Of a stretch of 64,000 bases of DNA, positions 10,201-21,317 are shown piece after piece. The notes below the pieces were generated by a model. It did no database searches, was not told the DNA's origin, and saw only the letters and a list, made by a program, of their open reading frames with translations. The DNA comes from Anthopleura xanthogrammica. Its lineage: Eukaryota; Cnidaria; Anthozoa; Actiniaria; Actiniidae. The translations under genes were made by a program, and so were the position numbers. The stretch spans positions 1,367,001 through 1,431,000 of the forward strand of contig OZ025216.1 in the NCBI GenBank assembly GCA_964019055.1, given 5' to 3'. Within the stretch, counting starts at the first letter, position 1; the number at the start of each line of letters is the position of its first letter.

Positions 10201-11680
10201 ATGTTATGATAGGAGTTTCGGCAGCTTCGTTCGAAATTCCAAATCTCGGCGCCGACTATGATCAATACTCCAGCAACTCAAATTATTTTTATTTCAAGAA
10301 TAAATATTTTAAGCTGATATTTAGTGATGTGGTTGGGAAGTGAATTCTTTAGGAATATATTTCATAATTTCATGATAGCAGGTCCAAATTCTTATTTCTA
10401 ACTGAATTTTTTTTTGGAACATTGGAGTTTTTGATTTTTCTCCTTCCTTCCTTCCTTCCTTTATTTTCTCCTATTTTTCTGATAATAATTATTAATGATC
10501 TCATCATTTTTTAGATAGTCAAAACAAGAAGCAGCAGAGTTCCTGGCATCTCAGATTATATCAAGTATGGAATATTTTTGACTTTTGTTCCTCATACAAC
10601 TATTCTAGACTATCTTTTTCTACATTTCAAGGGCTCGAAATAGGAAACAATTATAGCCTGCCAGTCCAGTAAATTTTGCCTGCCTTTTTATTATTTTTAT
10701 TTCCGATTTGGCAGTTCACCGTTATTTTTGCCTGCCAAACCTTAAGTTTTGCCTGGCTTTTGGCCATTGGCAGGCCACTATTTCGAGCCCTGATTTCATA
10801 TAATTTTATTCCCTCGAGTATTTTTTCTATAATTTTAAGACAATTTCTCAAATTTATTAATGAATATACCCTGTTTTGCATTATTATTATTATTACAGAT
10901 TCTAATATATAAGGAACATTTCCTGATTCTCCTCCCAAACAACTGTAGATTCAGCATATGTTGGTGTTTCATTTGATTGTTAAATTCCAAATCAGAATTC
11001 TGGGACTCTTTGCAGTTTCAACATTATAACAAAAGCCACTGACTAAAAATTTTATAAGTCTAATATTTTTGTTTGCTTTCATTTGATAGAAAAAATCACC
11101 CTTATGATGTACCAGAAGTCATAAGCTTCAAGGTGTGTAAGACAATTGAATATATTCGTATCCCTTCTTCATTCAACCTGAATATTTATGATGGTCGTTC
11201 CATGGGTTGGGGTAAGATTTTACAATGAAAAACAAATTCAGTATGCTCTTCATATTTTACTTGATTCTCTATTCTTGCTCCAAGGGAGGGGTACTAGCCA
11301 ACCACCCCCCCCCCCTCCTCAAGTGAAATGGCTCCATTGAGAGATCACTGTCAATAAAAGTTGCACCCCCTGGCTGCCTCAAAATACACTTGCATCACTA
11401 GAACACTTTATTTCTCTTTATTTCATTTTTGCTACTGCTTTCATTGCTATGTGCTGTTCAAGACAACCGCTGCAACATGGAAATCGGGCAATACACTGCA
11501 TTCAATCAGAGCTTGTAAAGGTTTTCCTGTCTTAACTGTTGTCTCAATCAGCACATAATAATAACAATAGTAATAATTTAATAAACTTTCCTTTGGTCTT
11601 GACATTTTCAGATCGACCAAGGAATGCCTTCGTATCTGGATTTCCTAAACACCAAAACGGCAGAGAAAAAAGTCGAGTAA
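7260..11680 (+). CDS. CUTA: CutA-family protein (divalent-cation tolerance homologue)
   Basis: Six exons: 7260-7342, 9813-9872, 9994-10039, 10515-10564, 11090-11132 and 11612-11680. Phases agree and give 116 residues. CutA proteins are small ferredoxin-like trimers. In bacteria the name comes from copper tolerance, and in mammals CUTA has been linked to acetylcholinesterase anchoring and processing. Diagnostic segments in order are FITCPNLETAKALAR, QNLAACVNVIPNITS, YTWENKLEEDSEVL, IVKTRSS, NHPYDVPEVI and a short C-terminus (DQGMPSYLDFL). No N-terminal signal peptide is visible from this start, unlike some vertebrate isoforms. Intron 1 (2.47 kb) hosts the inverted-repeat element at 8883-9763. 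Likely polyadenylation signals follow at 11686 and 11923. Confidence 0.95.
8989..9150 (+). repeat. 18/21-bp minisatellite, left arm
   Basis: Units CAGTACACAAACGAAAGTTCT (one base over 20 if unbroken: core CAGTACACAAACGAA plus AGTTCT) and CAGTACACAAACGAA plus ACT alternate as 21,21,18,21,18, followed by diverged units. The same order appears in inverted orientation at about 9497-9660. Confidence 0.9.
9126..9308 (-). CDS. Zinc-ribbon N-terminal ORF inside the inverted-repeat element
   Basis: Opens MFCKFCGSWIQRTYKFCPKC, giving a CxxC-x10-CxxC zinc ribbon, then a Ser/Thr-rich stretch (ENSQSASSVPNTTTSS) before running into the inverted arm. It is 60 codons, with no recognisable domain after the ribbon. 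It may be a captured first exon of a host gene or the remnant of an element-encoded protein. A perfect E2F-like motif lies upstream at 9427-9438. Whether it is expressed is unknown. Confidence 0.45.
   Translation of the reverse strand: MFCKFCGSWIQRTYKFCPKCSAKVDPENSQSASSVPNTTTSSHLYPGDESDLYRELLFVY
9427..9438 (-). promoter_or_regulatory. E2F-like site TTTGGCGGGAAA
   Basis: Exact match to the classical E2F consensus, about 120 bp upstream of the zinc-ribbon ORF start at 9308 and inside the inverted-repeat element. It could be a promoter component carried by the element. Function is inferred from the motif only. Confidence 0.4.
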
Positions 11681-11685
11681 TTGAT

Positions 11686-11691
11686 AATAAA
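11686..11691 (+). terminator. Polyadenylation signals of CUTA (AATAAA)
   Basis: AATAAA occurs just after the stop codon here and again at 11923-11928. The second gives a more usual 3' UTR of about 240 bases and is the likelier functional signal. Confidence 0.45.
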
Positions 11692-12001
11692 AGATCAAGC
11701 TAATAGATTATTTTAGTGTTATGCTAGGAGGAACGTATTCCCTCCCTGCATGTCAGACTACAACTCAAATTGGAGTGAAAGTCACAGACACCAGTCAAAG
11801 ACGTTTAATTTATCCATCATTATTTTAATGCTGCAGAAACGATGCTTTTAAGAAGGTGGAAAGTTGTCAGCAGTTTTAATGATTATATTTAGTTTGTAGG
11901 GTATATTTGATAGTCCAAAAGAAATAAAAGTTCCCTAGAAAGGTTTGAATAAAAATGGAAAAAAATTGTTAATGTGGAGTTACCGTATTTACTCATTTAC
12001 T

Positions 12002-12095
12002 CATTTAAGCGCCATCCCAGAACCTGACAGGACTCAAACTCGGGTTGCCTTGGTGGGAGGCGAGCGCTCTCACCACTACACCACCCGTGCTTCCC
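12002..12095 (-). repeat. tRNA-derived SINE head
   Basis: Read on the minus strand it contains a pol III A box (TGGTGTAGTGG) and a B-box-like GAGTTTGAGTCC, with GAGCGCTCGCCTCCCACC between them. It lies between the convergent CUTA and AP-3 mu genes. Copies of the family occur at 14170, 14660, 17633, 26119, 26465, 54478 and 57330. Confidence 0.75.
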
Positions 12096-12665
12096 AACAA
12101 TGTCATAAATGTAGAAAAAGAAAAAGGCAACATAATCCATGGCCATTCTTCTAGTTTTAATTATCAGTAGATCTAAATAATTATAGTACAAATGTCTTGA
12201 TTTTCTTCCTTTAAATTTGCAGACATCATTTCTTAACAGTAATTTTGTACAATTGCATGTATTTTGAACGTAAATCAGAACAATTTAGCCTGTGTTCTAC
12301 TTGCTTTAAGTTAAAGTCGGGCAACATGCAGGTCAGAATAATTTGGTGTCTAGTATTGCAGAATATGTTATTCTGTTTCTGCAATATTGGACAGAATTTC
12401 ACAACACAACAACTTTCTTCCCCTATGTTAAATTTTATGATCACTAACAACTTAGCTTAAAATTAACAATAGATTTATTTTTCTAAGGTTTTATTACCCC
12501 ATCCCCATAAAAGTTCATGAAACCCCTCTATCACCTTGGTATATAAAATAAGATTTGTTTTTGGAATTTTCATTAAAATGTCTTAATAACTAGGATTTCA
12601 TGCAAAAACAGAACTGCCATGCTGGTTGAATTTTCAAAGGAAAATTAAAAATTTCATTGGTTTCA

Positions 12666-12816
12666 AAAGGCCCTGTTAAATGCTATGTTACATGCTATGT
12701 TTTCTTGTGCAATTTCTTTTGCAAAATATTCATTCATCATGGATTCAAGTGCGCATGCAGGTGCAACTATTTTTTTCTGGCAAAAGAGAAATTGTAGCAT
12801 GTAACATGGCCTTTGT
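12666..12816. repeat. MITE-like foldback
   Basis: AAAGGCC-type ends with a TGTTACATGCTA motif face each other (right end TAGCATGTAACATGGCCTTT). It is in the convergent intergenic region, with no coding content. Confidence 0.6.
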
Positions 12817-13121
12817 GGCACTTCTAACAAGCACACACGGAATCAATTAATTTGCTCTCACAACAAAAATTAATAGGATTTTTGTGGAAATCAATCAAAG
12901 TGCCGTAAAACAGTTTTCAAGGGCATGTGCCTATGGAATGTCATGGAAACGCCTTGATCGACATCCACTCAAACCTTTGTTGCAATGATGATTCGGCACA
13001 TGCTACAAGGTATATCAACTAACATGGCAGCCATGACTTGTTATGTCATTTTCTTGTCCCACTGTTGGTAAAATCTCTTATTTTGAATTAATTTTCTAGC
13101 TGTGAACATTTGAATATGTTT

Positions 13122-16100
13122 CTAGGTTCGGACTTGGAATCTTCCTGCTTTTGTCACATACTTTACTCCTTTGAATGGCTTGTATTTCTTGAAAAAAAGG
13201 GAGAAAAATTATGGATAACTAATTTTTATGGACGAGGTATAGAATTACCAATATACCCTCCTCAGACCCTCCCCAGCCCTAGAAAATTTCAATCCCCATC
13301 CACAGCGGAGGTATGGATATCTTTTGGAACTACACTATACCCTCCCCATCCTCTTGGAAATTTCAATCCACTTAAGTGGTTGAGGTGTGGATATTCTCTG
13401 GAACTACAAAATATACCCTCCTCTGACCTGCCCCACCCCTGGGAAATTCCAATCCTCCCCTGCTGGGGTGGAGAGTGGAGTAGCCTTGGATGTTATCTAA
13501 AATGATTCAATACTCACCTCTCCGTACACGTCAAGTCTGCTAACTTTGATTCCTGAAGCTGCTAGTTGTGGGATTCTGAATGCAACCTGTTATTCATACA
13601 AAAATTATGATAAGATTGTAAAAGTGTGATTGTGGGGTAGGGTGTGCAGTTGGTTGCTGGTTGAATGGAGAAATCTGTGGGTGGGGGGTAGGGAAATGAA
13701 ATCTGTTGATCAACCTTGTAATGGGACCTGACTTGAAATTTCCCACTAAGCCCACTAGTAGTCCAACCAGCACTTACAGATATTGTGGTAGATTCATCTG
13801 GAGGAGGAACACCAGTTTGTAAAGACATCTATAAAATACAAAAAAATGGATGCATTAAAAATGTTATAACTTTGAGCACAAAAGGTAGTACAACAATGCT
13901 TACACTTCCTCTTAATATTGGTAGCTTCTGAGGTACAATTTTACCAACCTAGAAAAAATTAAAAGGATAGAACTTTTTAATTTTTCCATTTCAGACCACG
14001 TGTCATTCTCACTAATAAGAAGACAGTTTTTTGAGCAAAAAAATTATCAAAAAAATACAATTATAATTACTTACATCCCATTTAAGTTCTTTTCTAACAG
14101 GGTCAAATGTATAGGTACCAACTAAAATTGGACAAAAAAGAAGTAATCATAGATTGTATTTGACTGTATTTAGGGAAGCATGGGTGGGGTGTGGTGCTAA
14201 TGTGTTGCCTCTCATGTGACCTGGGTTTGATTCCCAGGCATAGTGTCATATACATGTAGGTGTGAGTGGGCTGCAGTTCTCTCCTGTGATTCAAGGGTTT
14301 TTCTCCAGGTTCTCTGATTTTTCCTTCCACAAAAACCAACTTCTAAATTCATAGTTTTATCTGGTGTCAAGTACTATAGTTGTGAGCCTCTAGCTCTGGA
14401 GACTGAGCAATCACGCCCTGCATGTTCGACATATTTTTTTAAGGTAAATTACATTAACATTTGATATTGTTGATCAATAATACTGTTCAATAAGTTAAAT
14501 GCAGCCAATAATAGAAATTTTAAAAATATTTAAAATGCAATCATACCTGATGGTGAAAGATTAACATTTAATACTTGTTTAGGAAATGGAACAGTGATAA
14601 CAACATCCTCTACCTAGAGAAAAAAATGGGCTTTTTTATTCACTATTATAAGACGATGAAGGAGGGAACCAAGGGTGGTGGTATTGCACTTGTCTCTCAC
14701 GTCTGGGTTCTCGGGTTTGATTACCAGACTTGGCATCACACAGAAGTAGAGTTTTTCATTATATTAAAAAGTTTGGAACTGAAAAATTTCTTTCAGCACA
14801 AAGTCTTTGTTTTTCATGAGTGTAGGATTGAAAAAATCTAGACTATCCAAGAATCTATCTGGCAAGAACTACAGAATCTCATAAACAAAATACTGTAGCT
14901 GGCGAAAATGGCTAAAAATACAGTATTTTACTCACCACTTTTCCCATGGTCTGTTTTGGTCCAACTGTCAAGTCAAATCGTCCAGATCCTCCCTGATTCA
15001 GGAAAAAAACAATATTGCATTAAAATGGAAGACCTGATATAATGAATCCCAGTTATAAGCCCCCCCTCTCCCCCAGATATAAGCCTTCGTCTAGGCCCAC
15101 TAGTCTCCTAATGCAAATATCCTTCCAGTTATAAGCATAATCAGAGTTTAATTTTTCCACAACATTAGCATTAAACTTGAAGGGCACTTAGCATGGGCAC
15201 ATTCTCAAGGGAATTTACCATGTGAAGTGAAGGATATATCTTTTATATTTATGCAGAGTTGTGGATAAGGAAGAGAGGGCTAAAATCATTAAATGAAGGA
15301 TTAAATACCTTACCTCAGAGTATGATATTTGGTGTTTCACGTAAACTGGTATGGCCATAGAACTGTAAGGGTAGCAGAAACAAAGCTTAGTTATTTGAAA
15401 TATTTCACAGAGGAAGATTGTGGATCTCATACTTTTGAAAAGGGTAATGAAGAAGAGAATTTTCAAAGTTCTGTTCAGGGATGTTTATTGCAGTTTCCTT
15501 ACCCTGTTGTGATGTGGTAGGACAGCAATCTGTAGCTCCCATCAGGGGGAACAAATGACAGTACTTTCTCAGACTGTTAAAGATTTTTAAAAAGAAAATT
15601 AATATAAAAATCAAGTTTTAGTAATAGCTCACAGTATTAACATGAAAAGGGAATATAGTTTCTTTATACCTCCCATCTTTTGAATCGAAGGCAAGGGTGG
15701 AAGCTTGGATCATCAAGAAGCCTTGGGTTGACAAATGACATAGTCAGATCTGAAGAAAAGAAAGCAATACTGTGACTAGAGCAACTGGAAAATGGGAAAG
15801 AAATGGGAAGAATAAGAATAAGATAACACAATGATATAAATTGAATCAAGGGATTTATTCTTTACTGTACCTGGCATTCCTGATAGCTTACAAACACTAT
15901 CAACCTTTGGAGAAATAACAATGAAAAAATAATTTACTTCCCTGAGAGAGGCCTTTGGAACTGCAAACTTTTCCCTCCTCACTCCATATCTCTTGGAAAT
16001 ATGAACCCAGTCATGCACAACAAGTGACTTTAAAGTTCTCAGGACTTACCACTCCTTGGATTTCAGTAAAAACAACAGAGCCCTGAAGAAAAACAGGAAT

Positions 16101-18444
16101 GGTGACTTTTAATCAATATTTAAAGAAGAGAGTACAGCATTTTCTCTTTTCTAACAAGGGACTTAGTAGACCAAAACATTTCTTTTACAGTGCTTTTTAT
16201 ATTTCTGCAACCTACCAACTCCAGACGTCTGGTGTTTTGGCTTCCATCAATCAAACAATGAGAGGTCAAGTTCAAACTGATCGCAAGCCATAAAGAAATT
16301 TGCTGTGTGAAATTGGCTGTCTAGTCACTGGACTTTCCTTATTGCTCCATCATAATGAACTCAGTCTGTTGTAAGTTTTGTTGGCAGAAGCCAAAATGTA
16401 AGACGTCTGGAGTTGGTTGGGCGACAGAAATATGAAAAGCACAGTAAATCTTACTTACATTTCTGTCAATAATGCAGTCTATCTCTTCTATCACATCAAA
16501 GTAAATCTAGGAATGGAAATTAAAAATGATTCACAAAACTTATACTAATATTAATGGTGCTGAAGCTAATAAATTATTACATACAATGTAAGTGGACTCC
16601 ATTTCAGATGATATACCTCATTGTTCGTGTATTTTACTCCTGTCCTTCTCCATGGGACATTAGATAACTGACCCGTCGGCAAGTGTGTTCCAACACTACA
16701 AAACACAAAACAAAGCAGACCACATGTCATTCCCTTGAGAATCATTTTTGTTTGGATGCAAATGAAACAAAGAATCCTATTTTACTACGAGTGTTATTCA
16801 TAGTATTTCAAGGTCATGAACTTACTGTGATGATCCTGTGACTGTATTGACCACCTGTCGTACTATACTTGGAGGCTTGATAAGTTCCTTTAAGACATTC
16901 GGCTCTGTTGCTAAGGGAAACCCATTATCAAGCATCTCTTCAAGCAGCTGGGAGTTTAATTTTTAGATTCTTTCATTAGTACTTAACGCAATGAATACTG
17001 TGAACTACAGTATTGGCTATTCTGAGGTTGAGGAGCATACTGGGTCAAGTTGGCATTACAGTGCATTGACTGTTTTAGTGGAGGAAAAAGTTAGAATGCA
17101 AAATGGAGGTATTGAGTTATCCAAAAGATTGATGGAGGTAGTACTGTACCTCATAGACTATGACTATATGTTCCTTGATCGATGATTCATTACATTCATG
17201 GAAGTAGTCTTTGAATATATCAACAGCTCTGTGAAGGAACTCTATCACAAACAGGGGAGGAACTGAAACCAAATAATCAGAACATCTATCAGGATAAATA
17301 ACTGTTTGACAGAATGGATGAATGGATGAATGGATGAATGGATGAATGGATGAATGGATGAATGGATGAATGGATGAATGGATGAATGGATGAATGGATG
17401 AATGGATGAATGGATGGATGAATGGATAGATCAATAGGTGGGTGGGCTGTGCATTGATAGACTAATATATGGATGGATATGTTGTTGGATCAATTGATGG
17501 TTGGACTGAGAGACAGAATAAGGAGGGTAATACTCTTTCTGTCAAGCTATTAAGCTTTGGCTGTTTTATCACAGCGTGGGACAATAACAAAAGGGCTTAA
17601 CTCCAAATTAGGTGAAAGCCCAAAGAACGAATTGGAATTTAGGAGTTGATTTTTGCGGAAGGAGGAAACTGGAGAACCCAGAGAAAATGTACAGGAGAGA
17701 ACCAACAAACAACTCTACTCACATATGACACCGAGCCTGGAGAGGACTCAAACCCAGGTCTCATTAGTGAGAGGCGAGCGTTCTCACCACTATGCCACCC
17801 ATGCTTCTGATATTGTTATTGATCACATAGATACTATCCCCATGGATACTAACCTTCTGATTGAACAACAGCCACAAAGAACAAGTGGTTTCTGTAGATA
17901 CTTATCAAGTAATAATGAGGTGTTGCAATGACTGGAGGAACATCCTCTGGTGCCGATGCCTGATATAAGAACAGATATACACAAATTCTACTCACAGTTG
18001 GCAATAAACAAAAGCTCCTTCTTTGGAGTCTTAGGTATGATATACATATGCAATGAATTTCATATCTCAAATCATTTAGAAGCTAGTAACATACCTTGGT
18101 TTGTGCCTCAAAGAAATGGTCACATATTGACCTACTGATGACACTCTTCCAGTGCTTCTCGACAAAAATATCTCTACAAGAAAGTAAAAAACAATCACAT
18201 CTCTAGATTAATTGAATAATTTACGGGAAAAACTACAATAAGGAAGAAAATATTTAAAAAACATTTAGTACATTCTGAGAAAATCATGTTGAATATAAGG
18301 TGGTCTATAACGATGACCTTCAGAAAACTGCAAATTTAAACAATTTTTCCGCAAAAAGGAACTATTCTAAATACGTAAATGTTTTTATCTAAAATGTTTC
18401 AATGCTTACCCGGTATTATTAATGATAAAAAGGCTGTTGATCAT
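13122..18444 (-). CDS. AP3M1: AP-3 complex mu subunit
   Basis: Nineteen exons on the minus strand: 18444-18410, 18173-18095, 17959-17854, 17262-17150, 16947-16826, 16695-16617, 16506-16459, 16082-16050, 15904-15871, 15749-15670, 15573-15503, 15362-15314, 14992-14936, 14613-14547, 14121-14075, 13948-13904, 13828-13778, 13586-13518 and 13187-13122. All phases agree and give 416 residues; human AP3M1 is 418. The mu subunit of the AP-3 adaptor binds Yxx-phi sorting signals and sends cargo to lysosome-related organelles. The N-terminus is the longin-like domain (SLFIINNTGDIFVEKHWKSV, PPVIATPHYYLISIYR, PPLFVIEFLHR). The mu homology domain starts near LPTGQLSNVPWRRTGVKYTN and includes KLSGMPD, NPRLLDDPSFHPCLRFKRWE, GPKQTMGK and the C-terminal YKPFKGVKYVTKAG. 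AP3M1 is used because vertebrate AP3M1 and AP3M2 are both co-orthologues. Confidence 0.97.
13243..13500 (+). repeat. Three-copy ~85-90-bp pyrimidine-rich tandem repeat
   Basis: The motif ATACCCTCC...CCC...GAAATT(T/C)CAATCC...GGAACTAC recurs three times in the last AP-3 mu intron. The 131-codon plus-strand frame across it is a product of the repeat. Confidence 0.7.
14170..14345 (+). repeat. tRNA-derived SINE
   Basis: GGGAAGCATGGGTGG head, B-box-like GGGTTTGATTCCCAGGCA, then the shared body TTCTCTCCTGTGATTCAAGG and TTTTTCTCCAGGTTCTCTG, and a CCACAAAAACCAAC tail. It is in an AP-3 mu intron. A truncated second copy lies at about 14660-14770 with GGGTTTGATTACCAGACTTG. Confidence 0.85.
14660..14770 (+). 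repeat. tRNA-derived SINE, truncated
   Basis: Contains CCAAGGGTGGTGGTATTGCA and GGGTTTGATTACCAGACTTG, the head and B-box region of the same family as 14170-14345. The 3' body is missing. Confidence 0.7.
17313..17426. repeat. 8-bp tandem repeat (AATGGATG)n
   Basis: About fourteen nearly perfect copies of AATGGATG in the AP-3 mu intron, 51 bases upstream of exon 4 in transcript direction. The Ile/His/Pro/Ser-rich minus-strand frame is an artefact. Confidence 0.95.
17633..17812 (-). repeat. tRNA-derived SINE with clear A and B boxes
   Basis: On the minus strand: AGCATGGGTGGCATAGTGG (A box TGGCATAGTGG), then GGGTTTGAGTCC (B box), CAGGCTCGGTGTCATATG, and the body with TTGGTTCTCTCCTG and TTCTCCAG. 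It lies in an AP-3 mu intron. This is one of the best-preserved heads of the family in the window. Confidence 0.85.
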
Positions 18445-18862
18445 CGTCAAAATCCCATGAAAGTTTCACTTCCTTTGAACCTTCTTCTCTGGTGATTTTC
18501 AAGATGGCGGACAACTAGTACCCAGATTCCCCGTCCCCTTGCAAATTGCTCATGCCCAGACTCTTTGATTTAAAGGTCTTTCTTCACCTTCTTTCACCTA
18601 CCGTGGCCAATGAAAACACTGAACTCGAAAAGCTAAGTTGGAAAAAAGGAAACTCATTTACGAGTTTCAGCTTTTGATTTTTAACCTCCGAAAAAACAAT
18701 TACGACTTCTTGACTTTACCGTCCCCTCCTTGCAGAAGTGATTCCTTCCTACCCAAATGCTTTGTCCAGTCAGGGCCGTATTAAGGGAAGGAACTGGGGC
18801 TGCTTGAGCCCTCCAGTCTTTCCCAGAAAAGTAAAGCAAGTATGGAATTTAATTTTGTCGTG

Positions 18863-18922
18863 GTCGCGTGTTGCTTTGTCGCGTGTTGCTTTGTCGCGTG
18901 TTGCTTTGTCGCGTGTTGCTTT
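18863..18922 (+). repeat. 15-bp tandem repeat, four copies
   Basis: Four perfect consecutive copies of GTCGCGTGTTGCTTT in the region between the AP-3 mu and EGF genes. The unit is CpG-containing and unrelated to neighbouring sequence. Confidence 0.95.
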
Positions 18923-19061
18923 TAATATTCTGTTGATGTAAGACCATTTAAAACTAGCAAAATCTCAAATGTAGGCGAATTTAAAGGTTACATTTATAAA
19001 TTATATGATTAAATATGGTTGCCGTGAAATTTCTCAGCTAATGCCGTGAGTTGTACTTATT

Positions 19062-19073
19062 TTTATTTTTATT
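19062..19073 (-). terminator. Tandem polyadenylation signals of the EGF-domain gene
   Basis: Two adjacent AATAAA motifs on the minus strand, 40-50 bases past the stop codon of the EGF-domain gene. The placement supports that gene's 3' end. Confidence 0.55.
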
Positions 19074-19112
19074 TTGTTCGTTTTTTGTCTTGTTTTCGTC
19101 TTGTTTATAGTT

Positions 19113-19943
19113 TCAACGTTTGATGGTCGGTACATCACACCTCGACCCCACCCATCCCGGTGCACATGCGCAGTCGATCGTCTGTCTTGTGCCTTCTATC
19201 TCTTGTACGCATGTACCGCCGTTTAGACACCAATTTGTGTCAGCAGGAGGGTCACAGGCTATATGGAAAAAGAAGTTAGAAAACGTAATGAGCTGAGTGA
19301 GTAAGAAAGATAAAGATGAAATAATGAGCGAGTAAATTTATGAACTAACGAACGAATTAACGAATGAATGAATTAAAATAAAAGATCAATGGATGGATGG
19401 ATAACTAAATGTGTGAATTTAGGAACGAATTAACGAACGAACGAATGAATGAATGATTGAAATATCAGGATCGATGGTATACGATGGATGAATGAATAAA
19501 TAAATTAACAATTGGAAATTAAAGATATGAACAAACGAACGAATGAACGAACGCACGCACAAACGAACGAACGAACGAACGAACGAATGAATGAACGGAC
19601 GGATAGATGAGTGTATGAATCAAATGAATGAATAAAAGATCAACGAAAGGATGGAAAAATGGATGGATAGATAGATTTATAATCAATTAATATAAAGGGC
19701 CTTACTTGTAGTTGTTCTCTTCCTCAATTCAAATCTGGCTGTGCTACGATGCTGTGACCTTCCATTGCTGCTACCTTCGTAAACAACGTCAAAGAGATTA
19801 AAAAAAATACTCACTCAGTACGCAGAAAATTAATCAAGAATCCATAAATGAACGAATCGGATCAGTACAAGAATAACATGCATCATACCTATGTCCTGTG
19901 CACTGAGAAAAAATATCAGGAACATTGTTGTAAAAACTTGCAT
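19113..19943 (-). CDS. Small secreted EGF-domain protein (candidate EGF-like ligand)
   Basis: Three exons (minus): 19943-19889, 19774-19706 and 19258-19113. Phases agree and give 89 residues. Exon 1 is a signal peptide (MQVFTTMFLIFFLSAQ). Exon 2 is a basic spacer ending FELRKR, a likely prohormone-convertase site. Exon 3 is one EGF domain with C-x8-C-x5-C-x12-C-x-C-x8-C (CDPPADTNWC, LNGGTC, CACAPGWVGSRC), then a few residues and the stop. The spacing is close to that of ErbB ligands (C-x7-C-x4/5-C-x10/13-C-x-C-x8-C). There is no transmembrane segment, so the product would be a soluble peptide. A CRE motif lies 159 bp upstream. The exon 2 acceptor has a weak pyrimidine tract. It could also be a secreted EGF-type venom or mucus peptide; a ligand role is inference. 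Confidence 0.75.
19329..19673. repeat. Degenerate tetranucleotide array (GAAT/AACG/GGAT)
   Basis: Mixed GAAT, AACG and GGAT tetramers, including a clean GAACGAACGAACGAACGAAC stretch near 19562-19585, fill intron 2 of the EGF-domain gene. Confidence 0.9.
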
Positions 19944-20068
19944 CTGTGGAAAATTAAAATGCCATGGAACACAAGTTTTTAGCAAAAATACGGCTTAGGA
20001 AATTCAATATCTTTGAAAATAATTTTCAAAAATTGATACTTTGGTAAAAAAATTGAAAAAAAGCTCGT

Positions 20069-20109
20069 CACGTGAGAAGCTCAAACAAAATGGCGAACAA
20101 GTGACGTCA
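20069..20109. promoter_or_regulatory. CACGTG E-box and TGACGTCA CRE upstream of the EGF-domain gene
   Basis: A palindromic CACGTG lies at 20069-20074 and a perfect palindromic CRE (TGACGTCA) at 20102-20109, 126-166 bp upstream of the EGF-gene start. AAAATGGCG lies between them. This cluster of palindromes suggests a promoter responsive to CREB/ATF factors. Activity is inferred. Confidence 0.45.
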
Positions 20110-21055
20110 TCATGAGCAAAACTGCGATTATTCAAAGCATTTTTAACGTCAAATTACTTACTTGTAGGATTTGTTCCTAAAAATAGTGCGTCTTTGTTTA
20201 AAATCGTTCCCGGAACGTCTATTTGGTTGTATATAAGTGACCTTTTTAATATGATGAACGCCACCAGTAGAATTCTTACCCGTTTGTCAAACTAGTTGAA
20301 GGTACCAGACAATAAGGCCGACCTGCTACGACAAACCCGCACTATCTTGTAAATCAAATTTAGTTTTGGAGTAATTTATATTTTAAACGATTCATGATAA
20401 CAACAATTACCAACAACACAACACCAACTCAACAACGACACAGGGGTGTAGCCAGGATTTTGCATTTGGGGGGGGGGGGGGGGGTGGGGGGTGGCAATAC
20501 CCGTTTTCAAAAAATTAACACGGCCAACCAAGAAAAAACGGGCAACGGCAACGACAACGTCAACGACTGACGATGACGGAGGAATGTGATAAAAAAAGGT
20601 GTTGTTGAACACCGACGCGACCCTGATTTATGCGCACATACAATGCATTTCAAGATTGACTGGATAGTCAACAAGTTGGACACATTTTAAAGCTACGTTT
20701 GAGTTTTCCGCAAATGTAATTTCATTCACACATACTTATCTAAATATATGTACACTAACTGGGTTTTTTCCTAACGATACATGGGCGCAAATTGTACATT
20801 TTCTTTTGAAATAAGAAAACCTGATCGACGCAAAGAAAAAAATTTGCGTTTGCGACTGTGTTGCGCATGCTCAAAACAATTCTTAATTATAGCCGATTCA
20901 TATGCATGTTTTTGGGCCGACCTATCAATGCTCTTGAAAATATAGTATGGTTAAAATATAAGTTTTTATTTCTGAATTCTACATATCTAAGATATTTTTT
21001 CATTGGAAAATCCGGAACCGTGTAGACTGAAGGATGGAACTAACGACGGTTAGAA

Positions 21056-21232
21056 AAAACCTACTAATGGTCTATCACCAATCGAGCCCTGTGATTGGCT
21101 GAGCTACTAGGGGTCTATTAGTGATAGACCTCTAGTAGCGAAAAGCGCCGGTTTTGAAAACCAAAAAAAATATATTTAAAGCAAAATCCAAAACTTTTTG
21201 CACCCTTTTATTGGACCGATTAGTAGGTTTTT
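21056..21232. repeat. MITE-like element with AAAAACCTACTA ends
   Basis: The left end AAAAACCTACTAATGGTC and the right end GATTAGTAGGTTTTT are inverted. An internal inverted pair, GGTCTATCACC / GTGATAGACC, is also present. No ORF. Confidence 0.75.
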
Positions 21233-21264
21233 ACTAAAACAATTAGACCTCTCGCCCTCATGGC

Positions 21265-21317
21265 CTACGAGTCAATAGCCCATGCGGCCTTCGGCCGCAT
21301 GGGCTATTGACTCGTAG
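21265..21317. repeat. Perfect 25-bp-arm hairpin
   Basis: Arms of 25 bases (left begins CTACGAGTCAATAGCCC) are exact reverse complements around a 3-base TTC loop, and the arm is GC-rich near the loop (GCGGCC). It is just outside the 21056-21232 MITE. Confidence 0.95.

Larger units (their letters stand above)
18445..19112. other. Intergenic region between AP-3 mu and the EGF-domain gene
   Basis: Holds the AP-3 mu promoter side, the 15-bp tandem repeat and the 3' UTR of the EGF gene with AATAAA (minus strand) at 19062-19067 and 19068-19073. No further gene is seen. Confidence 0.6.

Noticed and set aside
12002..12095. tRNA gene
   Set aside because: A and B boxes are present but the segment lacks a proper cloverleaf and recurs with a SINE body elsewhere.
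13110..13505. 131-codon plus-strand ORF
   Set aside because: It overlaps the last AP-3 mu exon in antisense and a three-copy tandem repeat.
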